A stretch of DNA of 64,000 nt from Methylocystis rosea (GCF_003855495.1 NZ_CP034086.1:2641501-2705500); one strand, 5' to 3'. Positions 26,616 through 37,577 are shown, counted from the stretch's first letter. Notes: generated by a model from the letters alone, not told the origin. Numbers and translations are program-made.

Positions 26616-28418
26616 TCACTGGGCGAGGATGATCGGTCCTTCCGGCTCGGGCCAGTCGATCCGGTAATTGAGGCCGGTGCGGATAAGATGAGTCGCGCTG
26701 GCGCTCGAGGCGACGAAATGTGCGGGAAATCCGTCCAGAACGGAGCCGCCGAAGGCGTTGATCGGATAGCTCTGCCGGCCCAGATCGACGTAGAGCCATT
26801 CGGCCTTGAGGCTCCAATTTCGGGCGACGGCGTATTCGAGCCCCGCGCCGGCGGTCCAGCCCGTCGCCAAGCCGGAATAGGCGCCGGCCGAGCAATAGAA
26901 GTCGAGCGCGCAGAACTTGTTGCCGTCGCCGAGCGCGCCAAGCGCCGAGACCTGTCCATAGGCGAAGCCGCCGGTGACGTAGAGCATGAAGTCCTCGCGC
27001 GGCAGAATCCCGAAGCGCCCGCGCACAGTCCCGAGCGACTCGAGCAGCCGCTTGGTGCTAGCGGCGAAATTCCGACGGTCGCCGAAGTCGACGGAAGCGC
27101 CGAACGAGCCGCCGATATTGGCGTAGGCGAAATCGGTCTCGAGACCCGCGACGAGGAACGGATGCAAGCGCCAGTTATAGCCGATCTGCCCGCCGCCGAC
27201 GAAGCCCGCGATGTCCGAACGCTGCGCGAAGGGCGCCTTGAAGTCCGTCTGGAGGATCGCCGCTTCCGGCGAGCGCGCCGCGAGCGTCGTATCTTTCGCC
27301 GCGCCGAAACCATAGCCGACATGGCCGCCGAGATAGACGCCGCGCCATTCATGCGGCTCGGCGTCCGCCCTGCCGAAGAACGGCCCGAAATTTCCAGCGC
27401 CGGTCGGATCGTCAGGCCCGCCAAAGCGGTAGCCCGCCTGCAGGAAAAAGCCATAGCGCTGCGAAAATGAGTAGATCGGCCTGGTCACGTTGTTGACCAG
27501 GCGCTCGCCATGGTCCTTGCCTGGCGCGCTGAACTGCCAATAGCGGCCGCCGACGCCCACGCTGAAACGCGACGTCAGATCATAGGCGATGAGGCCTTCG
27601 AGCTGAAAACCGTCCCCCTTGCCCGACTGCTGCGCGCCTCGGATTTCGGGGCGAAAATTGTGATAGTCGGTGTTCCACAACCAGCTATGTATCCAGGCCG
27701 CTTCGAGCGATGCGCGCAAGCCCGGCACGAGTTCGATCTCGCCGCCGACGCCGACCCGCAGCGAGTTCCAGGCGACGTCGAAATCGAGCCCGTCCAGACT
27801 CGTCGGGTAAGGAACCCTGTTCGGCGGATCGGTCGAGCAAAACTCCGTGCCGGCGAGAATCTGCGCGCAGCCGAATGAATTCATCCGCTCATGGAAATTA
27901 TTATATCCAACGAAAGGACTAATTCTGACCGGCTGGCCGGTCGGCAATCTGTTCTCTACGACATTATAGCCCAGATCGACGGTGACATATTTGAGCGAGC
28001 CGCCGCTCTGGACATGGACAGTATTGCTGTAGGGGCCCTTGGTCGCGGCGACAGTATCCTCGTCATTGAGCTTGCCGCTCGCGAGAGTCCCGCCGCCGAG
28101 AAAACCTTTAAGGAAGACGCCGCTCTCGTGGTCGACGCGAAAGAAGGTCTCGGCTGAATGCCCGGTCAAATCGCCGAAGGTGAGACGTGAAATCAACAGT
28201 CCGGGGACCTGGGCGTCGTAGTAATCGTATTTATGGTTGCCCGAACTGAACCAGTAGCGGGTCCCAAATTCCACGCGCCAAGGCGAAGCCGCCAATAGTG
28301 CCGGCGGCGCTTTCAAGCCGAGCGGCGCCGGATCGTCGGCCTTGGCGGCGCCGGCGGCCAGGAGGGCCGTCACTAAAATAGCCGTCACTGAAATAAATGC
28401 GGAACGCGTTCTGTGCAT
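26616..28418 (-). CDS. Outer-membrane protein with two tandem beta-barrel domains
   Basis: 600 aa. Signal peptide 1-27 (ending AAKA). Residues about 40-330 are a first barrel (WRVEFGTRYWFSSGNHKYDYY, FSVGVGGRYWQFSAP, RYGFFLQAGYRFGG). Residues about 350-600 are a second, Omp25/RopB-like barrel beginning with the typical HEWRGVYLGGHVGYGFGAA and including WTAGAGLEYAVARNWSLKAEWLYVDLG. Such porin-like proteins are normally a single domain of 200-280 aa, so this is a fusion of two barrels. Function unknown; it may be an abundant surface protein. It is separated from groESL by 391 nt. Confidence 0.78.
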   Translation of the reverse strand: MHRTRSAFISVTAILVTALLAAGAAKADDPAPLGLKAPPALLAASPWRVEFGTRYWFSSGNHKYDYYDAQVPGLLISRLTFGDLTGHSAETFFRVDHESGVFLKGFLGGGTLASGKLNDEDTVAATKGPYSNTVHVQSGGSLKYVTVDLGYNVVENRLPTGQPVRISPFVGYNNFHERMNSFGCAQILAGTEFCSTDPPNRVPYPTSLDGLDFDVAWNSLRVGVGGEIELVPGLRASLEAAWIHSWLWNTDYHNFRPEIRGAQQSGKGDGFQLEGLIAYDLTSRFSVGVGGRYWQFSAPGKDHGERLVNNVTRPIYSFSQRYGFFLQAGYRFGGPDDPTGAGNFGPFFGRADAEPHEWRGVYLGGHVGYGFGAAKDTTLAARSPEAAILQTDFKAPFAQRSDIAGFVGGGQIGYNWRLHPFLVAGLETDFAYANIGGSFGASVDFGDRRNFAASTKRLLESLGTVRGRFGILPREDFMLYVTGGFAYGQVSALGALGDGNKFCALDFYCSAGAYSGLATGWTAGAGLEYAVARNWSLKAEWLYVDLGRQSYPINAFGGSVLDGFPAHFVASSASATHLIRTGLNYRIDWPEPEGPIILAQ

Positions 28419-28718
28419 GCGGCGCCCCGGGCTCGGCGGACGATGGACGGCGATTGAGCCGACCGCAAAGACGCACGACGCTGACGACGACGCTACAATT
28501 TAGATGGATGCTTATGGTTTCTATTTTATTAAGCGCCGTCAACGCTATAGCGGTCCGCGCAACAGCATAGCCGCCGTGCCAGGCGCCGCGCCCGACCCGT
28601 CTAATGGCTAAGATCAACCTTTAGGCTGCGCTGTGGCTGCGCGGCGCCAAAACTGAAAATTCTGCGCCTGTCCCCAACTTGACAGCGATTGGCCTCGCCC
28701 ATATCTGTGTGGCGCCTG
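28419..28718. other. Divergent intergenic region before groES
   Basis: About 300 nt without a supported gene. It should hold the promoter of the double-barrel protein (minus strand) and, at its right side, that of groESL. The TTGACAGCG stretch at 28679 is a plausible -35 for groESL. No repeat or RNA was recognised. Confidence 0.35.
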
Positions 28719-28745
28719 CTGGCACTCATCTCACGTGAGTGCCAA
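28719..28745. promoter_or_regulatory. CIRCE operator (HrcA binding site) of groESL
   Basis: CTGGCACTC-N9-GAGTGCCAA closely matches the CIRCE consensus TTAGCACTC-N9-GAGTGCTAA, with the 9-nt spacer conserved. It lies 65 nt before the groES start. HrcA bound here would repress groESL until heat shock. HrcA itself is not in the window. Confidence 0.92.
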
Positions 28746-28809
28746 CAAGCCTTCGCATATCCCTTTTTGGCGGGCCGAACCCGTCAGGTCAGAAAAGGAA
28801 AGATTAACA

Positions 28810-29097
28810 ATGACGTTCCGTCCCCTCCACGACCGCGTCGTGGTCAAGCGACTCGAAGGCGAGGAAAAAACCAAAGGCGGCATCATCATTCCGGACACCG
28901 CGAAAGAGAAGCCGCAAGAGGGCAAGGTCATTTCCGTCGGCCCCGGCGCTCGCGACGAAAACGGCAAGCTGAACCCGCTGGACGTTAAGTCCGGCGACCG
29001 CGTGCTTTTCGGCAAATGGTCCGGCACCGAAGTCAAGATCGACGGCGACGACCTGCTCATCATGAAGGAAAGCGACATCCTCGGCATCGTCGACTGA
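28810..29097 (+). CDS. groES: Co-chaperonin GroES
   Basis: 95 aa, the heptameric lid of the GroEL chamber. Classic sequence: [12 protein letters not shown] at the N-terminus, the mobile loop [23 protein letters not shown], and the [16 protein letters not shown] core. Start ATG 28810, preceded by GGAAAG. It is the first gene of groESL, 42 nt from groEL, under a CIRCE operator. Confidence 0.98.
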   Translation: MTFRPLHDRVVVKRLEGEEKTKGGIIIPDTAKEKPQEGKVISVGPGARDENGKLNPLDVKSGDRVLFGKWSGTEVKIDGDDLLIMKESDILGIVD

Positions 29098-29139
29098 CTC
29101 GACGCCGCCGTTCGCTTCCAACCCCCAGGAGAATTGTAA

Positions 29140-30777
<1,638 letters not shown>

Positions 30778-30801
30778 GTCTGCGCTCATTGCGAACAAAA
30801 C

Positions 30802-30832
30802 AAAGCCCCGGGCGAAAATCCGGGGCTTTTTT
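30802..30832 (+). terminator. Rho-independent terminator of groESL
   Basis: Arms AAAGCCCCG (30802-30810) and CGGGGCTTT (30821-30829) with a 10-nt loop, followed by a run of T. It lies 25 nt after the groEL stop. Because the stem starts with AAA, it can also act on the opposite strand for the LysR gene. Confidence 0.9.
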
Positions 30833-30884
30833 GCTGGGACGGGCCGATTAAGGTCCGAAGACGGTCAGACGCCGGATTTGCGCG

Positions 30885-31760
30885 TTACAGTGCTTGCGGG
30901 TTTTGGGTCGCGCCGAATATGCCTTCGATCCACGCCGTCACCGCCCTGATCCTTGGGACGTTTCTGTCGCCGGGATTGACGAGCAGCCACACTTCGCGTT
31001 TGAGCACGGGCGCTTTGTCGCCGAGCCGGCGCAACCCAGACTCGCGATCGGCGATCAAACAGGGAAGCAGCGACTTTCCGATGCCGAACTTTACGGCGTT
31101 CAGGGCCAGCTCGGAGTCATTGACGGCAAGGCCAGCCGGATGTCCCTGCCGACTGACCGCCCGATTGATCCAGGCGACGTGTGGAAGCCCGGCCATCTCC
31201 GCCTCGTAAGTAATCCATGAAAGCCGCCGCGCGTCCCCTTCGCTTGGCGCGTAAACGGCATAGTCGAGGTCTGCGATGCGGCGGGTGATCGCGCGCTGAT
31301 CCTCTCGCGGTCTCGCGTGGCGAAGCGCGAGGTCGGCATCGCGACGCATGACGCTTAGATTGCGCGGCTCGGCGACAACCTCGAGCGATAGTCCCGGATA
31401 AACTTGAGTCAGCTGCTTGATCGCGGGCAGCAGAAGACGGCTCGCGATGAGCGGGATTGCGGTGATGCGGACGCTGCCGGTCGGCTCGGCGTCGACGCCA
31501 GTCGACGATTCGGCGATCGCGATGGCCTCTTCTTCCATTCGCTCCGCGCGTTCAATGATATACGAGCCGATCTCGGTCAGGCGCCAGCGGGGCTCGAACA
31601 GCGTCAATCCGAGGCCTTGTTCGATGCGCCGAACCCGCCGCGCCACCGTGGTCTCGTCCACCCGCAAAGCCTTTGCCGCCGGCGCGATGGCGTTTGCGCG
31701 CGCCACCGCCAGCACGTAGCGCAGATCGTTCCAGTTTAGTGGCGGCAAGTTTGCTGACAT
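30885..31760 (-). CDS. LysR-family transcriptional regulator
   Basis: 291 aa from ATG 31760 (a TTG three codons upstream also fits). The N-terminal winged helix (about 5-65) has LRYVLAVARANAIAPAAKALRVDETTVARRVRRIEQGLGLTLFE, the LysR DNA-binding pattern, followed by a substrate-binding domain with VRITAIPLIASRLLLPAI. It is divergent from the haloacid dehalogenase gene at 31841, with 80 nt between, so that gene is its likely target by the usual LysR arrangement. The inducer is unknown. Confidence 0.9.
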   Translation of the reverse strand: MSANLPPLNWNDLRYVLAVARANAIAPAAKALRVDETTVARRVRRIEQGLGLTLFEPRWRLTEIGSYIIERAERMEEEAIAIAESSTGVDAEPTGSVRITAIPLIASRLLLPAIKQLTQVYPGLSLEVVAEPRNLSVMRRDADLALRHARPREDQRAITRRIADLDYAVYAPSEGDARRLSWITYEAEMAGLPHVAWINRAVSRQGHPAGLAVNDSELALNAVKFGIGKSLLPCLIADRESGLRRLGDKAPVLKREVWLLVNPGDRNVPRIRAVTAWIEGIFGATQNPQAL

Positions 31761-31840
31761 GGGCGGCAAAACTACTGCTGCCGAGGCGTTTTTGCATCAA
31801 CTAGGTTTCTCCCGTCGACCTCTGAAGACGGAGCCGGGCC

Positions 31841-32674
31841 ATGCACATTGATCGTCGTCTGCTTATCCAGGGAGGTCTGGCGTCGATGACCAGCTCGCGA
31901 TCGCCGGAACCTTCCCGACGTTCCTTCACAACTGCGGCCGCGCGCTTCAAGGCTTTGGCCTTCGACGCATTCCCGATCTTCGATCCCCGGCCAATTGACG
32001 CACGCGCCGAGGCGCTTTTTCCAGGAAACGGAACGCGACTTGTCGAGTTGTGGCGAAATCGTCAGTTCGAATACTCATGGCTGCGAACTGCGTCGGGCCA
32101 ATATGTGGACTTCATGAAAGTATCGGAGGAAGCGCTGGTCTTTGCCGGCCACGCGCTCAGGCTGCAATTGAGCGGAGAAACGCGCGATCAACTCCTTCGC
32201 GCATATCTGACGCTCGGCGCATGGCCTGACGCCAAGCCGGCTCTGCAGGGACTGCGGTCCGCGGGCGTTCGTCTCGCGCTACTTTCCAATCTTACGCCAG
32301 ATATGCTCAACGGATCGATCGCAAGATCCGGGCTTGAAGGCTTTTTCGAGCATGTCCTGAGCACGGATAGGGCGAAGACGTACAAACCAAGTCCAGACGC
32401 GTATCGGCTAGGGGTCGATGCGTTCGGACTGGCGGAAAACCAAATCTTGTTCGTCGCCTTTGCCGGATGGGACGCGGCAGGCGCAAAGGCGTTTGGCTAT
32501 CCGACGTTTTGGGTCAATAGGCTCGGTCTGCCTCCCGAGGAGTTGGGGAGCAAAGCTGATGCAGAGGGTAAATCGCTCGCCGAACTGACGGCATATGTGC
32601 TCGATTGCGCTTGTACGGACCGGCGCGCGCACCCAGATCGTCGCTTCCAGCGCCGGCGCCGCGCGCGCCAATAA
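31841..32674 (+). CDS. Haloacid dehalogenase type II (HAD superfamily)
   Basis: 277 aa. HAD motifs of L-2-haloacid dehalogenases: nucleophile Asp in LAFDAFPIFD (about 39-48), SNLTPDML (motif II), catalytic Lys in KTYKPSPDAYRLG, and FVAFAGWDAAGAKAFGYPTFWVNR (motif III with the dehalogenase-type WDAAGA). The N-terminus carries an extra 35 residues with a twin-Arg-like SRRSFTTAA, and the C-terminus ends in an Arg-rich tail (RRAHPDRRFQRRRRARQ) that looks like read-on out of the normal frame. Possible substrate: a short 2-halo acid. Divergent from the LysR gene. Confidence 0.85.
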   Translation: MHIDRRLLIQGGLASMTSSRSPEPSRRSFTTAAARFKALAFDAFPIFDPRPIDARAEALFPGNGTRLVELWRNRQFEYSWLRTASGQYVDFMKVSEEALVFAGHALRLQLSGETRDQLLRAYLTLGAWPDAKPALQGLRSAGVRLALLSNLTPDMLNGSIARSGLEGFFEHVLSTDRAKTYKPSPDAYRLGVDAFGLAENQILFVAFAGWDAAGAKAFGYPTFWVNRLGLPPEELGSKADAEGKSLAELTAYVLDCACTDRRAHPDRRFQRRRRARQ

Positions 32675-32721
32675 GAAAGCTCCCAACCAGCGTCGGGGCG
32701 CTGTTCTGCGCCGCCGACCGG

Positions 32722-33512
32722 CTACTGACCCGCCGTGCCCGGCGCAGTGATCTGCGCATGTTTCTTCGCGAGTATCTGCGCCGGGGTGATGTTCGCCGTC
32801 GCAACCTGCAATTTGTTGCGCCAGCCGCTGATGATCTCTGCGTCGCCGCGCATCATCGCCTCGAAACCATCCATGCCACTTCTTGCGCGGACGCCTTTTC
32901 AGACCGTCCGACCTTCGTGTCCATCAGATCCGCGCGCTCGAAGAAATCGGTCGCGGTCACTCCCGGCATCAGGCAAGTGACGGTGACGCCTGAATCTTCG
33001 AGTTCCTCGCGCAGCGCGAAGCAGAAGCTGTTGAGAAAGGACTTCGTTGCGTTGTAGACGGCCTGATACGACCCCGGAATAAAGCCGGCGATGGAGCCGG
33101 TTACGAGAATGCGGCCGGCGCCGCGCGCCCGCATGTCGCGCGCAACCTTGTGAAGCAGATAAATCGTGCAGGTGACATTCGTGTCGAGTACATGCCGCTC
33201 GGCCGAGAAGTCTTGATCGAGAAAGCCGCGACCCAATCCATGCCCGGCGTTGGCGAGAAGCGCGTCGATCTGGCGCCCATCAGCCGCGGCGCATAACCGG
33301 TCGACGCCGTCCGTTGTGGAGAGGTCGGTTTCAACCTCGGCCACATGCGCGCCGAGCTCCCGAAATCGAGCGGCTGCGCCATGAATTTCCGGGCGATCGG
33401 CCGCGACCGCCAGATCGAAGCCGCGCTCAGCGCAGATCAAAGCGAGTTCGTAGCCGATACCCGAGGAGGCCCCCGTCACCACGGCGAGCGGCTTCTTTGA
33501 AGTCTGATTCAT
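32722..33512 (-). pseudogene. Short-chain dehydrogenase gene with a frameshift near its 3' end
   Basis: The intact frame runs from ATG 33512 to a stop at 32853 (219 aa): cofactor motif TGASSGIGYE (about 14-23), LLANAGHGLG, catalytic Tyr-x3-Lys in YQAVYNATKSF, and PGVTATDF. It then ends in WMVSRR. In another frame the sequence continues directly with the normal family C-terminus (GFEAMMRGDAEIISGW, NKLQVATANITPAQILA, ITAPGTAGQ) to a stop at 32722. One base lost near 32872-32880 explains this. It may be a real recent mutation or a sequencing error. The 219-aa product could still fold, but lacks about 50 residues. Substrate unknown. Confidence 0.8.
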
Positions 33513-33569
33513 TTCACGTCAACGGCGCCGCCCGAGAGCGACGCCGCTGCTCCTATTAGCGATTTTCCG

Positions 33570-34073
33570 TTAGGCGGCCTTACGGTTGATCCGCCCTTCG
33601 GCGAGCGACGAGAGTTTCTTGTCAGCGTTCTTTTCTTCGGCAAGCGTCTCCGACAGAAGCTGCGCGCAGTCCTCGCGGCCAAGCTCCTTCGCCCAGGCGA
33701 TCAGCGTGCCATAGCGCGTGATCTCATAATGCTCGACCGCCTGCGCGCTCGCGATCAACGCCGCGTCCAGCACTTCATCGTCAGCGGTTTCGCCGGAGAT
33801 TTCTTCGGCCTCTTCGAGGATGCCGTCGATCGCCGGGCAGTTGACGCCCTTGGGAGCCACACCATGCAGCTGAAAGACTTTCTCGAGCCGGCGCACCTGA
33901 TTTTCCGTCTCGCCGAGGTGCTGCTCGAATGCTTCCCTCAGCTGCGGATCGGAGGCCTTCTCGACCATATCGGGCAGCGCTTTCAGGATCTGATTTTCGG
34001 CATAGTAGATGTCGCGCAGCGTGTGCACGAACAGATCGTCGATCGTCTTGATGTCTTTGGAAAAGAGACCCAT
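33570..34073 (-). CDS. DUF892 ferritin-like protein (YciE/YciF family)
   Basis: 167 aa, all-helical. DUF892 signature near the N-terminus: IDDLFVHTLRDIYYAENQILKALPDMVEKA, with LREAFEQHLGETENQVRRLEKVF and VEHYEITRYGTLIAWAKELG, supplying the Glu/His residues of a ferritin-like di-iron fold. The family is stress-induced in many bacteria, often under general stress control; its chemistry is not known. Start ATG 34073. Stand-alone; the next gene leftwards is the frameshifted SDR. Confidence 0.9.
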   Translation of the reverse strand: MGLFSKDIKTIDDLFVHTLRDIYYAENQILKALPDMVEKASDPQLREAFEQHLGETENQVRRLEKVFQLHGVAPKGVNCPAIDGILEEAEEISGETADDEVLDAALIASAQAVEHYEITRYGTLIAWAKELGREDCAQLLSETLAEEKNADKKLSSLAEGRINRKAA

Positions 34074-34339
34074 CGTGCCGCTCCGGTTTGCGATGTTGGG
34101 GAAAGCCCGCCGGCCGCAGGCGTGCAGTGGAACGCCGCCGACGAGCGAATGTTCCCCATGGAGCGGAGAGGCGCGGCAAAGCTCCCGAAAGGGCCGCGCC
34201 CGGATTTCCTCGCTTGCCCCGCGCGTCGGGGCGCCGCAGCTTTCCGAAGCTTCAGGCCGTTGCCCTATGGCTTCCGCTCGTTTAGCATCAGCTTCGCACG
34301 CGGAGTCACGCGCGCGTCAGCAAGAATCGGGAGAGCGAA

Positions 34340-34486
34340 ATGGCGAGCTTGCGCACGCCGGCGGAGTCGAACGGCGACTGGGCCGAGCATCTAAGGACCT
34401 ACAACTCATTCTTGTTGCTGCTGAAGATCGGCGCGGCAAGCACGGCGGTCCTGCTGCTCCTGCTGTATTTCTTCGTCGCGCGCTAG
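34340..34486 (+). CDS. Small aa3-type cytochrome oxidase subunit IV-like protein
   Basis: 48 aa with one TM helix (about 24-46: SFLLLLKIGAASTAVLLLLLYFFV). The amphipathic front ESNGDWAEHLRTYNSFL matches the short bacterial aa3 subunit IV family (PF07835 type), where a H-x2-TY-x2-F pattern precedes the helix. In many alphaproteobacteria this gene sits directly upstream of pntAA, as here (71 nt). Start ATG 34340 with GGAGAG upstream. It may accompany an oxidase or the transhydrogenase; no oxidase genes are nearby. Confidence 0.75.
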   Translation: MASLRTPAESNGDWAEHLRTYNSFLLLLKIGAASTAVLLLLLYFFVAR

Positions 34487-34557
34487 GTTCAGAGCCTCCG
34501 CTTTTACCGCTGTCGGCGACGCTGGCGGCGACGGTTTTTCCACAACCGGAGTTCGTT

Positions 34558-35685
34558 ATGCGCATCGCCGTATTGGCTGAAACGGATAAATCCGAGCCGC
34601 GCGTCGCGGCCACACCCGAGACCGTCAAGAAATTCATCGGGCTGGGCGCCGACGTCGTGGTCGCGGCCGGCGCGGGCGCCGACGCCGGCTTCGCCGACAG
34701 CGACTACGCCGCCGCCGGCGCGACGATCGCCGATAGCGCGGCGGCCGCGCTGACGGGCGCCGACGTCGCGCTGCGCGTGCGCCGTCCTTCGGCTGCGGAG
34801 CTTGCGGGCGCAAAATCCAATCTCGCGGTGATCGCGATCATGGATCCCTTTGGCGCCGGGGCTCAGCTTGCCGATCTCGCCAAGAGCGGCGCGATCGCCT
34901 TCGCCATGGAGCTCATGCCGCGCATTACGCGCGCGCAAACCATGGACGTGCTGTCGTCCCAAGCCAATCTCGCCGGCTATCGCGCCGTTATTGACGCGAT
35001 GGCCGAATATGGCCGCTCCTTTCCGATGATGATGACCGCCGCCGGCACCGTCCCGGCGGCGAAAGTCTTTATAATGGGCGTCGGCGTCGCCGGTCTGCAG
35101 GCGATCGCCACGGCGCGGCGCATGGGCGCGATCGTCACCGCCACCGACGTGCGGCCGGCGACGAAGGAGCAGGTCGAATCGCTCGGCGCGAAATTCATCG
35201 CCGTCGAGAACGAAGAGTTCAAACAGGCCGAGACCTCCGGCGGCTACGCCAAGGAGATGTCGCCTGAATATCAAAAGGCGCAGGCCGAACTCGTCGCTGC
35301 GCACATCGCCAAGCAGGACATCGTCATCACCACGGCGCTGATCCCCGGCCGGCCGGCGCCCAAGCTCATCTCGGCGGAGATGGTGCGCTCCATGCGGCCT
35401 GGCTCAGTCATCGTCGATCTTGCGGCCGAGCGCGGCGGCAACTGCGAATTGACCAAGCCCGGCGAAACGGTGGTCGTCGACGGCGTGAAGATCCTTGGCG
35501 CGCTGAACCTCGCCGGCCGCATGGCGTCGACGGCGTCGAGCCTCTACGCCAAGAATCTGCTGGCCTTCGTCGAGACGCTCGTCTCGAAGGACACCAAGCA
35601 GCTCGCCATCAATTGGGACGACGAACTGGTGAAGGCGACCGCGCTGACCCGCGACGGCGCCGTGGTCGACGAGCGTTTTAAATAG
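34558..35685 (+). CDS. pntAA: NAD(P) transhydrogenase subunit alpha part 1 (PntAA)
   Basis: 375 aa, soluble NAD(H)-binding domain I of proton-translocating transhydrogenase, which makes NADPH from NADH using the proton gradient. Visible: MRIAVLAETDKSEPRVAATPETV at the start (split over conserved residues), RAQTMDVLSSQANLAGYRAV, the Rossmann GVGVAGLQAIATARRMGA with the acidic end TDVRPA, and GYAKEMS. The ATG 34558 is preferred because it begins the family N-terminus; upstream extension is not homologous. First of three pnt genes; NADPH supply is important in C1 assimilation. Confidence 0.95.
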   Translation: MRIAVLAETDKSEPRVAATPETVKKFIGLGADVVVAAGAGADAGFADSDYAAAGATIADSAAAALTGADVALRVRRPSAAELAGAKSNLAVIAIMDPFGAGAQLADLAKSGAIAFAMELMPRITRAQTMDVLSSQANLAGYRAVIDAMAEYGRSFPMMMTAAGTVPAAKVFIMGVGVAGLQAIATARRMGAIVTATDVRPATKEQVESLGAKFIAVENEEFKQAETSGGYAKEMSPEYQKAQAELVAAHIAKQDIVITTALIPGRPAPKLISAEMVRSMRPGSVIVDLAAERGGNCELTKPGETVVVDGVKILGALNLAGRMASTASSLYAKNLLAFVETLVSKDTKQLAINWDDELVKATALTRDGAVVDERFK

Positions 35686-35722
35686 CCGCCTGCGCGCATA
35701 TCAAACTAAGGGGCGTTAAGCG

Positions 35723-36175
35723 ATGACCGACTCTACGCAACAATTGCTCGAGAAGGCGCAGGCGGCGGCCGAGGCCGCCCGCCATCTGGCCGAACAGGCG
35801 CAACACTATTCGGACGAACTCGCACATACGGCCGCCGCGGCGGCGGCGCACGGGCTCGCCGGCGGCGCCATTGATCCTTTCGTCTTCCGCGTGGCGATCT
35901 TCGCCATGGCGGTGTTCGTCGGCTATTACGTCGTCTGGTCGGTGACGCCGGCGCTGCATACGCCGCTGATGTCGGTCACGAACGCGATTTCCTCCGTCAT
36001 CATCGTCGGCGCGCTGCTCGCGGCGGGCGTCGAAGGCATGACCGCCGCCGAGGCGTCGGGCTCCTGGTGGGCGAACGCCTTCGGTTTCATCGCGGTCATT
36101 CTCGCCAGCGTGAACATCTTCGGCGGCTTCCTCGTCACCGAACGCATGCTCTCCATGTACAAGAAGAAGGGCTGA
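35723..36175 (+). CDS. pntAB: NAD(P) transhydrogenase subunit alpha part 2 (PntAB)
   Basis: 150 aa membrane subunit carrying the first TM helices of the proton channel domain II. A helical, Ala-rich N-terminal extension (about 1-45: [18 protein letters not shown]) precedes three to four TM helices from residue 50 ([50 protein letters not shown]). Split PntAA/PntAB is the alphaproteobacterial and Rhodospirillum arrangement. pntB starts 4 nt after its stop. Confidence 0.93.
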   Translation: MTDSTQQLLEKAQAAAEAARHLAEQAQHYSDELAHTAAAAAAHGLAGGAIDPFVFRVAIFAMAVFVGYYVVWSVTPALHTPLMSVTNAISSVIIVGALLAAGVEGMTAAEASGSWWANAFGFIAVILASVNIFGGFLVTERMLSMYKKKG

Positions 36176-36179
36176 GGCC

Positions 36180-37577
36180 ATGAGCGCCAATATCGCAGCC
36201 CTTCTCTATCTCGTCGCCGGCGTGCTGTTCATCTTCGCGCTGCGCGGCCTCTCTTCGCCCGCCACCTCTCGCGAGGGCAATCGCTACGGCATGATCGGCA
36301 TGGCGATCGCCGTGGCGACGACGCTGCTGACGCATTTCCCCTCCTTCGGCGGCCTGCTGATGATCGTGATCGGCGTCGCCATCGGCGGCGGCGCGGGCGC
36401 TTTCATCGCCCAGCGCGTTCCGATGACGAAGATGCCTGAACTTGTCGCTGGCTTCCACGCGCTGGTCGGCCTGGCGGCGGTGCTTGTCGCGGCCGGCGCC
36501 TTTTTCGCGCCGCGCGCCTTCGGCATCGGCGACGCCAATGAGATTCACGCCGGCAGCCTCGTCGAAATGTCGCTCGGCGCGGCGATCGGCGCGATCACCT
36601 TCACCGGATCGATCATCGCCTTTCTAAAGCTTTCCGAACGCATGACCGGCAAGCCGATCCTGCTGCCGGAACGCCATACCATCAACATCATGCTCGGCGT
36701 CTCCCTGCTGGCGCTGACGGCGCTCTTCGTCGGCACGCAGAGCGGCGTCTGGCTGTTCCTGCTGATTCTCGCCTCCTTCGCCTTGGGCGTGACGCTGATC
36801 ATTCCGATCGGCGGCGCCGACATGCCGGTGGTCGTCTCCATGCTCAACTCCTATTCGGGTTGGGCGGCGGCCGGCATCGGCTTCACGCTGGGCAATCTCG
36901 CGCTGATCATCACCGGCGCGCTTGTCGGCTCGTCGGGCGCAATCCTCTCCTACATCATGTGCAAGGGGATGAACCGCAGTTTCATCTCCGTCATTCTCGG
37001 CGGCTTCGGCGGCGAGGTGGCGGGGCCTGCTGGCGGCAAGGAGACGCGCAACGTCAAGCAGGGTTCGGCGGAAGACGCCGCCTATATCATGCAGAACGCC
37101 GGCAAGATCATCATCGTGCCGGGCTACGGCATGGCGGTCGCGCAGGCGCAACACGCGCTGCGCGAAATGGCCGACATGCTCAAGGAGGAAGGCGTCGACA
37201 TCAAATACGCCATCCATCCGGTCGCGGGCCGCATGCCGGGCCATATGAATGTGCTGCTCGCCGAGGCCAATGTGCCCTATGATGAAGTGTTCGAGCTCGA
37301 GGACATCAACTCCGAATTCGGACAGGCGGACGTCGCCTTCGTCATCGGCGCCAACGACGTGACCAACCCCGCCGCCAAGACCGATAAGACCTCGGCGATC
37401 TATGGCATGCCGATTCTCGACGTCGAAAAGGCGAAGACGGTTCTGTTCCTGAAACGCGGCATGGGCTCTGGATACGCCGGCGTCGAGAACGAGCTGTTCT
37501 TCAGACCAAACACGATGATGCTGTTCGGCGACGCCAAGAAGACCGTCGAGTCGATCGTCAAGTCGCTGGCGCATTAA
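36180..37577 (+). CDS. pntB: NAD(P) transhydrogenase subunit beta (PntB)
   Basis: 465 aa. The N-terminal half has about eight TM helices; the NADP(H)-binding domain III begins near 285 with GGKETRNVKQGSAEDAAYIM and the GYGMAVAQAQH motif, and ends in PIGADMPVV/GANDVTNP-type signatures (VIGANDVTNPAAKT; RGMGSGYAGVENELFF). Starts 4 nt after pntAB. A good terminator follows at 37605. Full length and intact. Confidence 0.96.
   Translation: MSANIAALLYLVAGVLFIFALRGLSSPATSREGNRYGMIGMAIAVATTLLTHFPSFGGLLMIVIGVAIGGGAGAFIAQRVPMTKMPELVAGFHALVGLAAVLVAAGAFFAPRAFGIGDANEIHAGSLVEMSLGAAIGAITFTGSIIAFLKLSERMTGKPILLPERHTINIMLGVSLLALTALFVGTQSGVWLFLLILASFALGVTLIIPIGGADMPVVVSMLNSYSGWAAAGIGFTLGNLALIITGALVGSSGAILSYIMCKGMNRSFISVILGGFGGEVAGPAGGKETRNVKQGSAEDAAYIMQNAGKIIIVPGYGMAVAQAQHALREMADMLKEEGVDIKYAIHPVAGRMPGHMNVLLAEANVPYDEVFELEDINSEFGQADVAFVIGANDVTNPAAKTDKTSAIYGMPILDVEKAKTVLFLKRGMGSGYAGVENELFFRPNTMMLFGDAKKTVESIVKSLAH

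Noticed and set aside
34009..34557. Long upstream extension of pntAA
   Set aside because: The extra 183 residues are not homologous, overlap the DUF892 start region and contain the small oxidase-type gene; ATG 34558 begins the true family N-terminus.
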